From Nectonema munidae (Eukaryota; Nematomorpha; Nectonematoida; Nectonematidae): DNA of 64,000 nucleotides. Below the pieces are notes generated by a model. The model had not been told where the DNA came from. It was given only the letters and a program-made list of their open reading frames with translations, and ran no database searches. Made by a program: the position numbers and the translations under genes. Positions 47,590 through 60,736 of the stretch are shown here, piece by piece. Position 1 is the stretch's first letter. Each line of letters opens with the position of its first letter. The DNA lies in NCBI GenBank assembly GCA_030549495.1, contig JAUIRK010000860.1, positions 10,001 to 74,000 on the forward strand. Reading direction: 5' to 3'.

Positions 47590-47888
47590 TTAATATTTTA
47601 ATTTTTCTCTTAAAAAAATAATGAATTTAAAAATACCAGAATATTGATAAAGATTACGTGAAATTAGAGACGGTTTAATAAATTCTGCCGGTGTCAAACT
47701 GTTTAATGTTGTTTTATTGAAGAGGTACTTTGGAAAGGCTTTTTCTGACCGAAGTTTGAAAGACCAGTAACCCGGAATAAATTCAGAATAATTTTCCTGA
47801 AACCAATCCTCAGCCATTTCTTCTTCTTTTCTTTCCAGTTGGAAAGAAAAAATTCATATATCTTATCTTTATATTTAATTTCATTCAT
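47590..47888 (-). CDS. Unrecognised short reading frame (possible gene fragment)
   Basis: The frame starts MNEIKYKDKIYEFFLSNW at 47888 and, after one frame slip near 47815, continues AEDWFQENYSEFIPGYWSF to about 47590. The mixed aromatic and charged composition looks more protein-like than random AT-rich sequence, but I recognise no family. It is divergently placed, 23 bp from the next frame. It could be a transposon or host exon fragment. Confidence 0.3.
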
Positions 47889-47910
47889 ATTTATATTAAA
47901 ACTTTATTAA

Positions 47911-48336
47911 TTGTTGAAGCTGCAAAGCTTTTTACGTCTTAGACTTAAAAAGTACGATTCTAACATCCGACTTTACAGCACTAATATATTTTATTTTGAA
48001 ATAATCCAAAAACCCCAAACCCACAAGATTTTAGGGTTTTTGATAAAATTTTGGGTTTTTGCCAACTACAGAGAAAATATACAAGATGGTCAAGAGGACA
48101 TTCACGATGAACAAAATTCGGAAAATGAATCTGAAGTCGAAGACAATATTAATGTCATAGATGAGGCTAGAGATAGAGATGTGGTTGATGATTGCGAAGA
48201 ATTTGACGCAAAAGAAAAGACAGCAAGAAAGGCATTCGTTGAAAAAGATGCGGACAATGAATTGTCTAACTGGAGTGACACTTACGAAGAAGACTCAAAC
48301 AAGTCGTCTACTCGCGTTCAACCGTACAGGTTATGA
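47911..48336 (+). CDS. Unrecognised frame with an acidic low-complexity region
   Basis: 142 codons. The first 50 are nondescript; the rest is strongly acidic (DGQEDIHDEQNSENESEVED, DRDVVDDCEEFDAKEK, SNWSDTYEEDSNKSS). Acidic N-termini of this kind occur in piggyBac and similar transposases. Its last 37 bp are repeated in inverted orientation at 39573-39609, which supports a mobile origin. The start codon is a guess. Confidence 0.3.
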   Translation: MLKLQSFLRLRLKKYDSNIRLYSTNIFYFEIIQKPQTHKILGFLIKFWVFANYRENIQDGQEDIHDEQNSENESEVEDNINVIDEARDRDVVDDCEEFDAKEKTARKAFVEKDADNELSNWSDTYEEDSNKSSTRVQPYRL

Positions 48337-48513
48337 GATCTTTATACAATTTTATTTTATTCTTTTTTTATGCAAAGTTTACCAACACACTAATTATTAT
48401 ATGGCTCACAATAATTCATTAAGAGTTACAACGGGTAATACAATAGAACAAAAGACCAAGAACCATTGATCTAGAGCACGGATCATAAAAAAATCTATAT
48501 CTACACCCTAGGG

Positions 48514-51303
<2,790 letters not shown>

Positions 51304-51739
51304 CCCTAGGGTATATCGTACTTTTTATGGTGTCAATACAGCTATTAGGTTCGGAAGGGAAGTTTAAAACTAAAATGTGTTTAAAACTTTTTAATGGCAA
51401 TTTATATTAACGAACAAGAATTTTAGAATCATATACACGATATTTTACACCTTAAAGGTGATAATTCTATTAACCCTCGCACTACGGACTCTATGTATTT
51501 TTTCCGCAAAAGTATTTACAAGATTATTATCGGAAACTTTCAATGGGAAAGTTCAATAAAAATAGTATCTAAACTTATAAAAAATGCTTCTTAAGGCACT
51601 GGAAAGAAAAAAATTTAACATTACCTAAAAAGCTCTGCGAATTTTCATTTTTTCTCATTTTTGTACCTTGAAAAATAAATTATTTATAGATGGCGTTAAA
51701 CTTAAAATGGCAAAAAAATTTATTATAAGAAATCAAAGT

Positions 51740-53463
51740 TTATACACAATTAGGGCAAGCAGTTTTAGAATGAATCTTACAATCAAAATTCGAGCACATG
51801 GAACATTTTTTTGTTGTTTTGTTTTTTTTAGAAAGACAAACAGAGCAGACACCTTTTTTAAAGTTATTTGTTCTTCTGTCGCAGCTTTCGAAAAACCATA
51901 AACAGACAGTAGGTACTTAACTTGGATTGGCAATTCAGAGATGTTGGATCTTACCTTCATACACTCTTCTGCCAAAAGAAAAGACAGCTTCTTCAAAAAA
52001 ACTTTACGTCCACTTTGCTTCGAACTCGGGAACGATTGAGGAGAGTTGTATCTTGCAACAACCCATGTGTTCAAAGCAACTATGTCCAAGTAGTTGCAAA
52101 AAGTAGCTAGAGTCCATCTTCTACATGGCTTCTTTGATCGATAGCTTCTGATCATTTTATTGCCGACATCAACTCCCGATTTGTATTTGTTGTAGCAGAG
52201 CAAACTTTGTGGTTTTGAGTGCTCGCCATATGTTGTTGTTTTTGTGTTGAGATGACAAGACGTACACGACTTTGAAGTTATTGCGAGCATGTTTTCTTGG
52301 TATGTACGCAGAAAGTGAAGCATATTCAGAATAAATAACACGACTTTCACATTCCGCGAGGCGAAGTCCTTTCAAGTGGTTAGGCTTAAAAATCGTAGGA
52401 ACAAATCGTCTGTTCCCATTGACAGTGCCACAAAGGGATATATCTCTATCGTGGCACCAGACAGCCAGCTCATGACTGGTAAAAAAAACCTGTCAGTAAA
52501 AACGCCACAACCAGATGGAATCTTTGAGTCTTGTATAAGTCTTTTTGAAATATTTAAGGCTGAAAAATGTGAATTTCCCATACCAGGTATATAGAGTTCT
52601 GGCATCATATAAAAAAATATTCTGCATCATTTATATGATAACATTTTAGACCGTAGTGCCCAGGTTTCTTAGGATCATATATTTTCAACCTGCACTTTCC
52701 TTTGAAGCTGATAAGTTGCTCATCTATTGTTACATGTGAATGAGGAGTCCAGTACTTTGAGAAAACATTGCGGAAGTGATCATGTACTTTCCTGATCGGA
52801 CTCAATTTATCTCCAACATCTCTTTGTGTTTTGTCATCAAAAGTGATGAAAAGATGAATGAGTGTAAACATGTCCCTTCCCAAGCTGGCTCTTAGAAATG
52901 GAATTCCAAAATTAGAAAACAAATCACAAATGGCAACTTTCTGGTCTCCACTTTGGCCAATATAAAGTAAGCTAGCAAAGTACGAGAGGAGATGATGAAT
53001 TTCAAAATTCTTATAACAATGAGCCAATCCTCGATGTTTAGGGTTTTCAGATCTGAAAAAATAGTTTCGATATTTAAAATAAAGAATATATAAGCAAAAC
53101 TTACTCGAAGTTGGTTTTTAGTTTTGCAGCTGTCATTTCATAGATATATGAAATCAAATTCACATCAAAAAAAAGTTTGAATATGAACAGAATGTCGTCA
53201 GTGTCTTTCATAGACCCTTTAGGTCCTGGGGGATTACTAATTGCCTTTCTGATATTGATTCTTTGGGGACGACCTCCAAGAGCAGATATGGGTCTCCAAC
53301 GATAAATAGTTTGGCCAGGAGCTAACAAATCATCTTCAATTACAAGAGATGATGAAGAAGAAGAATGAGATGATAGGGATGAGTAGGAGGAGAAAGTAAA
53401 CGAATAAGATGTTTGTTCTTCTCCGCTTTCAGAACTACTTTCTATGGAAAAGTCAGAGCTCAT
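51740..53463 (-). pseudogene. piggyBac-3 transposase, one intron, frameshifted
   Basis: Starts MSSDFSIESSSESGEEQTS with a long Ser-rich acidic N-terminus and LLAPGQTIYRWRPISALGG. A 52-nt GT-AG intron (53053-53104) joins KLKTNF to ESENPKHRGLAHCY in frame. The core motifs are SHVTIDEQLISFKGKCRLKI (first D), GCGVFTDRFFLPV (second D) and YNKYKSGVDVGNKMIRSYRS (third D). The C-terminal Cys-rich domain, KKGVCSVCLSKKNK then KKCSMCSNFDC and CPNC, ends at the stop 51740-51742. Frame changes near 52610, 52475, 52190 and 51870 break the gene. Normal length would be about 570-580 residues. Confidence 0.92.
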
Positions 53464-54504
53464 GATTTTATATCAAAAGGATTTTGCAAAGATCTTCAAG
53501 CCGAAACGTTCTTTGAGTATTAGCTGGGTTTATGTAACAAAATCAATTTGGAAAACAGTAATCAGCGAACGATAGAATCTCAAGAAAGATGCAATGAAGA
53601 GAGGAGTATATTTATTAAATCAAGTTCACAATGGAAACGCAAAAACTAGAATACTTTCAACGAGAGAAAAAATAATAAATAAATTATAAACGCATCACAT
53701 GTGCTTTGATAAATCAATATCATTACTTCTACAATACCATTATGCATGAAGCCACATGCCGCCTGGCTATTGAACGCTGAACTAAGCGTATAGATAGGAA
53801 ATACAATTGACGAACAATGTGTCATTGAGATTATATTATATCATAAATGAGCTGATGAGTTATTGAATGAATTTTGTGGCACTGTTATGCTTTTATTTAC
53901 GTTATTACTATACATCTCCTGATACATGATCACAATAATGATCTATGGCAGAGTTCAAAATATGTGGTAAGTAAAAGAAAATAAAGGAACGATTGGTTCA
54001 CCATTGTTTTCATTTTATCACTACCATTACATGCGTGATGAGAAGTGATGAAGCAGTTTGCACTATCAAAGTTTCAGCAGTTTGTTTTTACTTTTATTTC
54101 TCTCATGAATTTTAGATCTCCTTCTATTCATTGATACAAAATGCCGGTAAACGGAGAAGAGTTGGCAGAGGAGAAGAATTGGCAACCTATACGCACTGCT
54201 ACTATGAGTAGCAAAAGGCGGCAACATCAAACATTTGTAAAACTGGCGAACTTCTCTTTTGCCAATGCTTTTCCTAGAACCGAAATGCCAACATCCTTTG
54301 AGTAAATACATCACAATTGCAAAATGAAAAACACGTAGAAATGTAATATTATTGAATATCTGATAGGAAAAAGTTTTATTTATTACCAACAAATTTTATC
54401 AACATCATAGATGGTGGTAGTAAGACATAGAAGCACTAGCGATGCAATCACAGTATGATTCTACGTACACTAAGTGTATCGAGAAATAACCTAGAGAAAA
54501 ATGA

Positions 54505-54720
54505 TGTGCCTCAACATGGATTTGAACCACGATCTCTGTATGTGCCTCAACATGGATTTGAACCACGATCTCTGTATGTGCCTCAACATGGATTTGAACC
54601 ACGATCTCTGTATGTGCCTCAACATGGATTTGAACCACGATCTCTGTATGTGCCTCAACATGGATTTGAACCACGATCTCTGTATATCGCGTACAGTGTG
54701 TTAGCTGTCCATCAAGAACA
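54505..54720 (-). repeat. Five tandem 36-bp copies of a tRNA-like 3' half, next to one tRNA-like hairpin
   Basis: Five exact units lie at 54505-54684. Each, read on the minus strand, contains GATCGTGGTTCAAATCCATG, a T-arm and B-box look-alike, followed by TTGAGGCAC. To the right, minus strand CTGTACGCGATATACAG (54680-54696) can form a 5-bp anticodon-type stem with a 7-nt loop. The D-arm region is poor and position 33 of the loop is G rather than U, so I treat it as a tRNA-derived relic (SINE head), not a working tRNA. Confidence 0.7.
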
Positions 54721-55572
54721 TTTGTTTCTCTAGATTATTCCTATATGAAATCAACTCATGCTATATTCACCATTTTACATACGAGATGTATAATGTATAT
54801 AAGTAGTAAAGTACGTTCGTGTAGGGTAGTACGATGGTGTGTGCTTATGAGTCTCAGTTGAGATTACCAAGGCAGTAGTAGTAAGACATTTAGTGCTAGT
54901 GATTATTTATCAACATCAATTTGGTTCTTAGTTGTAAAGTTTGCTTTGATCAAAAAAAGAATTGTAGATGGCGTTAATATCAATATTACTTTTTTCTCAA
55001 GTTTCATTATCAAGTAGAAAAAATTGTTGAATTATTCTGCTCAAAGAAGCATTCCTTAGGAATGTATAAAAATAGATACTACGTTTCTCAGTAATTTTGT
55101 TTTCTCAATAATTATAGAAGGTATTTTTTTAGCAAATTTTATTCATATATGATTGGCGGAAAAAATGTCCCTAGTCCTTATACAGAGTAAGTACAAAATG
55201 ATCCGTAGTGCGAGGGTTAATAGAAAAATTCTCTATGTTTAATCAATTTATGAAATACAATTTTTGCATGATTTGGTATTGAATTTCTAGTATATAAAAT
55301 TAATTAATTTTATCGATAACATATTTTGGGTCGATAAGAATTGAAAATAGTCAACACGGATCGATAGACTAAAGTTTTGGGAACGCTGATCTAGAGAGTA
55401 TTACACAACGAATACTAATGGAGGTCATCTTGAATATCCGAAGAACAATGTCTCTTTTTCCAGAAAAGTAAACTACATCCAATGAACTATGTATTTAATT
55501 ACTGAAACATTGGAGGAGGTGATAGCATATTTATCTAGTTAATCAAGAAAATAATACCATGAAGCATATAAC

Positions 55573-57714
55573 TCACTTGCCTTCAACTAAGCAATTTATA
55601 TCTTGTATGATTGAATGAATTTCGGGAAACAAGTCAGTGCGTGTAGAAACAAGATTAATTTTGTTCATTACTTCTTCCTCTTTTAGGAGATTGTCATACC
55701 TATCTTTGTCATTTATCAGCAAAAAGCGCAAAACCCAAACACTCCACAAAATTGAAACAGGAGGTGAATCAGAATTCCAAATTCTACCGAAAGGTCTGAA
55801 AGTTTTAAAGACAACACCAATTTCCTTGTGACTTGGCCAGGAAGAAAGGACGTTAAATAGGATTCCTGAAAGTTCAACATTGGAATAGCCATCTGCCAAT
55901 AAATACGCAACACACGCGCAAGAGAGGAATGAAATAGGAAAGGTGTCATTGACCATTAGAATGGCGAAATAGTTGATAACTTTCTTTGAAGTATTAATTG
56001 TGAATTTAGATGAACATTCAAATATCCGGAAGACAATAGTTAGAAATGGCGTAAGCAAGAGACTTTCGCAGGAGTTTAGAGTGCTTAAATTATTAAAAAA
56101 GGTATTGTGGCAGATAAAAATGATTTGTTTTGCCACTTTTATACGGTTGTCTGTGAGATTTGATAATAAATCTAATATGTCTTTAGCCGCATTCACATGA
56201 TTGACTTCAGAACAGCTTAAATGTTGTTTTAATAGATAGAGTAGACTATTCACTTTTATTTCCAGATGTAAACGGTTAGTTGTGATCGTGTTCAGTGAAT
56301 AACTAAAATGCATTGCTAATTTGATCAATTGTTTAAGCGCGGATTCTTTTTTATGAACATTCTTATCGGAATAGGAGCAAACGTGTATCCAAAACATTAT
56401 TAACTTTAGAAATATATGATGTTGAGATTTAGAAATATACTTATATATATTCGACGTATATAGGAAGGTTATCAAGCTTACATAAGCAGATTGATCAGAA
56501 AGAGAAATACATTTTTTGAAATGGTAGATAACATTTTGTAGGGTGGCATTTGAAAAGCAATCAATTATTTCGCTATCAACATAAGATAAAGCACTAAAAC
56601 ACAATGAACGTATTTTGTGAGAAGCAACGTATTTATACATATAATAAGATACCAGCTCAAAAATGCCATCGTCCATTAAATCTGTCTTATTGAACAGCTT
56701 TGCTAAACATACAGAAACAACCTGTTTATTTGAAGAATAATGGGACAAGCTTGTGTGCAGATGATTTTTATTTCCTATTCCAGATATAGCGAGGCCTTTA
56801 CTTTCAAAAACTGAGGAAACAGCCAAAAATTCAGCAGTTTTTTCGTAAGGAAAGTTGAATAAGCCTAAAAAAGAGAGTTGAGGAAAATGCTTTTCCATTA
56901 ACATATCTAAGAGAAATTTTTTTGAAATCAGATTACCACATCCGGATATGTCAAGATATCGAAGTTTGGGGAAGTTGGAGTATGATAAAAATGTATCCAG
57001 TAGATAACTATCATTATTATTTAGTTCTTTTGTATGAAAAAAGTCAAGAACTTCAAGATTACTCAATACAGATATGTCTTCTAGTTTTGGTTTAAAAAAA
57101 AAATTTTGCAAAATTAAGTGTTGAAGATTTTCTTTAAAGTGTGACAAGAAACTTAGATCTTTTATTTTGGTTGATGACAAGTTTAGAAACTTCAAATTAT
57201 TGGGAATTCGAAATGATTCTTTAATAGAAATATTAAAGCCTGCGGGCAATTTACTATGAGATAAATCGAGAAAAACTAAATGATCCAAATTTGGGAGAGT
57301 GGTAATATTATAACAACCCTGGATTGATAGTGAATAAAAGGCACCACAAATCATTTTACTTTGTATTTCCCTCTTTTCTGCATTTTCATTGTAATGAATG
57401 TGAAAACTTTCAAAATTATGATGAGAAATATTAATATCCATAGTTGCGTCAAACGAGGTAATACAAATATCATGAAGAGAAGAGAGGAGTAACTTTATAA
57501 CTTTGGTGTTATTTTTAAAGTGTTGATTTAGAAGATTGAATGCAAGTCTATGAGGCAAGTAAAAATTCCCCTGTATGCCATAAAATACTTTAAACATTTT
57601 TAACAATTCTTTATTATTCGCTTTAAGTTTCAATAGGCCTTCTATCTTATTAGCCAGAGCAGCTAAGCATGCGTCTTGCAAAGAATCGAATTGATAAGCA
57701 GTAAATTGAGCCAT
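55573..57714 (-). CDS. ZYG11/ZER1-like protein (CUL2 ubiquitin-ligase substrate receptor family)
   Basis: An uninterrupted single-exon frame. I prefer the start MAQFTAYQFDSLQDACLAAL at 57714, because the VHL-box-like segment (SLQDACLAALANKIEGLL) normally lies near the N-terminus. The frame is also open to an upstream Met at 57798. Leucine-rich repeats lie at residues about 140-320 (LDHLVFLDLSHSKLP, NLKFLNLSSTKI, NLEVLDFFHTKE, KLRYLDISGCGN). The C-terminal half is helical and armadillo-like (ILDLLSNLTDNRIK, SCACVAYLLADG, FKTFRPFGRIWNS, WSVWVLRFLL). Family members recruit substrates with N-terminal glycine degrons to CUL2 E3 ligases; that role is family knowledge, not seen here. About 713 aa is close to the family's length. 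Lack of introns is odd and could mean retrocopy origin. Confidence 0.78.
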   Translation of the reverse strand: MAQFTAYQFDSLQDACLAALANKIEGLLKLKANNKELLKMFKVFYGIQGNFYLPHRLAFNLLNQHFKNNTKVIKLLLSSLHDICITSFDATMDINISHHNFESFHIHYNENAEKREIQSKMICGAFYSLSIQGCYNITTLPNLDHLVFLDLSHSKLPAGFNISIKESFRIPNNLKFLNLSSTKIKDLSFLSHFKENLQHLILQNFFFKPKLEDISVLSNLEVLDFFHTKELNNNDSYLLDTFLSYSNFPKLRYLDISGCGNLISKKFLLDMLMEKHFPQLSFLGLFNFPYEKTAEFLAVSSVFESKGLAISGIGNKNHLHTSLSHYSSNKQVVSVCLAKLFNKTDLMDDGIFELVSYYMYKYVASHKIRSLCFSALSYVDSEIIDCFSNATLQNVIYHFKKCISLSDQSAYVSLITFLYTSNIYKYISKSQHHIFLKLIMFWIHVCSYSDKNVHKKESALKQLIKLAMHFSYSLNTITTNRLHLEIKVNSLLYLLKQHLSCSEVNHVNAAKDILDLLSNLTDNRIKVAKQIIFICHNTFFNNLSTLNSCESLLLTPFLTIVFRIFECSSKFTINTSKKVINYFAILMVNDTFPISFLSCACVAYLLADGYSNVELSGILFNVLSSWPSHKEIGVVFKTFRPFGRIWNSDSPPVSILWSVWVLRFLLINDKDRYDNLLKEEEVMNKINLVSTRTDLFPEIHSIIQDINCLVEGK

Positions 57715-57798
57715 AAGCAGTTTATTGTCTCTAAATAATAATAGATTGATAAAGAATAAAAATTTATTTTCATAGGACGTCCAATCAGTGCAGGACAA

Positions 57799-59873
57799 AC
57801 AGAAAATTGGCTTTATAAAAGTAATTTAATTTTGTAAGTTCAAATAAATACTGGAAAGAAGTTTCATTTCCATGTTATATTTTATTTTATTTTTTTGAAC
57901 TCTTTTGATGGTAAACAAATTTTTACTTACGTTTACAGTATGCAAGCTTCTTTTTGCACTTTTAAGCAAATTACTATTTTGATCTCCTTTGTTCAACAAC
58001 AAGAATTATTCTTACGTTTCATAAGAACTCCTGCCTCCCCTTTAATTCCCAAAAAAGAACGTATTGTTTAATTATTTACTGCGAAAGTTTTAAAACTTGC
58101 AATTAAATTAACAAACTTCACAATTGTGCAAAAGATGAGAAAAAGATGTAATATGAATTTGTATCTTGCACCGTCAGTTATTAAAATAAAAAGTTTTTTC
58201 TTTCAATATTAAGCTCCTTCAAAATGTGCGTAAGTGTTTCAGAGCTGAAATGTCATTGAGACAACACATTTTAATCAGTTGTGTTTTCTTGACTTGAAAT
58301 AAATGCTTCATCAAGAAATATATTTTGCTTTACGAACAAACTATTAATACTTTGAAGTTTTTCTTTTGCCATGTGTGAAATCAAATTTCTGCATAAACTG
58401 ACAGAAGGAACTTTCTTTCCTAAGCTTTGAAAAAGTGATACAAAACTTCAATGACATCGCTTTTTTCCAATAAGCATATGGCGGCTACTTTGCAGGAAAT
58501 GTCATCAAAATTTTCATTGATGATAAAATTGCCTACAAAAACATTCATTCAATAAAAATATGTTTTTATAGTAAATCTATCATACTGAGTTCATTTCTGA
58601 ACGAGTTTTGCAATTAGCGTTGTGAAAGTATCATTAAAATTTGACACTTCAAAAAAAAGCCGAATCATAATAGGTTGATTTTATAATTAAATAAAAATTT
58701 TCTTATGAATTCAGATTTATATTGATTAATTATTATCAATAAAAACTCAAAAATCATTGAAATAGGAATTAATTAAAAGAAAATCATATGTATTTATAAA
58801 ATTTCGAATTTATTACAATTTAAAAAATTTATATCTGTATAGAGTTCTAAAGGCACAGCGCTTTTATATCAATAACTTTATTGAAAACTGTTAATCAAAA
58901 TTTCGATTGAGGACGAAATTCTCTCTAAAATATACTAAATTGAATTTTTAATATCAATTGACTATGTTTATGATTTCTGTACTTCACGTTAGCTTTTGTA
59001 GTATAAAAATGTGTGAAAGTGTCAATAGAATTAGTTATGTATGCTTGACAATCACTTTTTTCCAAAATATTTCTGTAAAGTATTTTCCAACAACCGTTAT
59101 GTATTAGTTATAACTTATAAGTAAAGGTACTTTGAAGTGGTTTTATCGACAAGGCAAAATTGCACCGCTTGTGTCGAACTATGCGCAAAGAATTGATGTG
59201 ACATCCTATCCAAGACCTTGTGGTACCGGACCCAAGTATCTAACGAACCGTAGCCATGACAACTAAAAATTTTAGACGAATATACAACGATCTAAAGAGA
59301 TTGACAAATGCGCATTAGTAATTAAGACTTTATATAGTACAAATATAGAATTTGTATATATTCAGCTTATCCAGTTTATAAACCATACGTGAGAGTTTCT
59401 TTTAATGTATTTCCAACGAAGTTTTACTGTGTAAGAATCTCAAAGATTTTTCTTATTTTTAAGCTTAATCAAATATTTATTCTCAAATTTTTATGTATTT
59501 TGAATCATTAGATTCGCATTTGAATAATTTTTTTATGTATGGCTCATCAAAAAATTAGTCAACTTTATCTATATGCATTCCTATTTTTCTCGGTATATCA
59601 TTAACAAAAACAATTCAGCATCATTTTGAGTTCATCAATATTGCCCACATCCTTTTCTAGGAAAATCGATATTGGTTATAAAATTAAATGTTCATATTGA
59701 ATCATGTGTTTATATTGTTATAATAAAAAAGTAATTAGAATATACTTCATTGAGCTAAAATTGAATTCAGTACCAGAAAATCAAAAGGTCGCTTCCTTTT
59801 TGTCAACTATTAACACTATCAGTAACAGGGCCATTTTAGCATCCCACTTCAACACAAATTTGATAATGTTGCA
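57799..59873. other. Intergenic, nothing recognised
   Basis: AT-rich DNA upstream of the ZYG11-like gene. It would hold that gene's promoter, but no specific element can be pointed out. Confidence 0.5.
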
Positions 59874-60186
59874 CTATCCGTGCATCGATAAACGTCTTTC
59901 CTATTCAATTGGCTTTTTATCGATGCACGGATAGTACCGTGCATCGATAAAAAGACAATTTTAACATAGTTTATATATATTTAAATATAAAAATTTGTGG
60001 ATAATGTTGTACTATCTGTGCATCGATAAACGTCTTTCCTATTCAATTGGCTTTTTATCGATGAACGGATAGTACCGTGCATCGATAAAAAGACAATTGA
60101 ATAGGAAAGACGTTTATCGATGCACAGATAGTACAACATTATCCACAAATTTTTATATTTAAATATATATAAACTATGTTAAAATT
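59874..60186. repeat. Nested palindromes: 61-bp mini-MITE units and a 230-bp inverted repeat
   Basis: Unit 1 (59874-59934) starts CTATCCGTGCATCGATAAA and ends TTTATCGATGCACGGATAG, a 19-bp perfect inverted repeat, with a TA after it. A similar unit is at 60013-60073 and an inverted partial one at about 60075-60131. Around the second, 59957-60186 forms one long hairpin. The left arm AATTTTAACATAGTTTATAT pairs perfectly with the right-arm end ATATAAACTATGTTAAAATT, and the arms are about 105-110 bp each. Confidence 0.9.
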
Positions 60187-60736
60187 AGCTTTTGATTATT
60201 TTAAACCTAGTAGAAGATAAAGAGTAAAAGGGCATAAGTAGAAAACATTGCCTCGAGTCCGTCGTCATGACTTGAACTTAATGAAATTATATTCAGTGTT
60301 TTAAATTAATTTTTTTTTAATTAATATAAAAATAGATATTTAGGACAGAATTCTCAAAATTCAGCATAAATAATTTTCTACCTTAAATTCGGAATGTACA
60401 CCTTCTTCCCCATTTTAAAATTAGATCAAATTAATTAATATAAATTTTTTTCTGCTAATTTCTCTAAAATGTGAGGAAACTTTATTATTTAATATTCATC
60501 TTCAGTAAAAATTTCTTCCATAGTTTAGTAAAAATTAAAGTTGTAGATTGGTTTTTATCATTTGTTAGAAAATTAAAATATCTTAAAAACTCAAACCCTA
60601 GGTTTTCAAGTGCTATGTCAATTGAAATATCAATAGCTAAAAAATAATTAATTTGGAAACTTAATTAATTATTTTATAGAAAAAATAATATTAATTTTTA
60701 ATTTTAGAGATAAAATTTCTTTTTTGAAATTTGAAG
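60187..60736. other. Intergenic, nothing recognised
   Basis: AT-rich spacer between the palindrome and the LINE-B tail. Confidence 0.5.

Larger units (their letters stand above)
51470..55220 (-). mobile_element. piggyBac-3, complete-ended piggyBac transposon (3.75 kb)
   Basis: Flanked by TTAA at 51470-51473 and 55217-55220. The terminal inverted repeat is CCCTCGCACTACGGA at the left and TCCGTAGTGCGAGGG at the right, 15 of 15 matching. The minus-strand transposase occupies 51740-53463. The 1.75 kb upstream of it (53464-55216) is unusually long for this family and holds a tRNA-like repeat (54505-54720), so a secondary insertion is likely. Confidence 0.95.

Noticed and set aside
54645-54720. 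Functional tRNA gene
   Set aside because: The D-arm is poor, loop position 33 is not U and the acceptor stem does not close; better seen as a tRNA-derived relic.
54405-54733. Repetitive peptides on both strands (VQIHVEAHTEIV, CLNMDLNHDLCM)
   Set aside because: They translate the 36-bp tRNA-like repeat; the period is divisible by three, so every frame stays open by chance.
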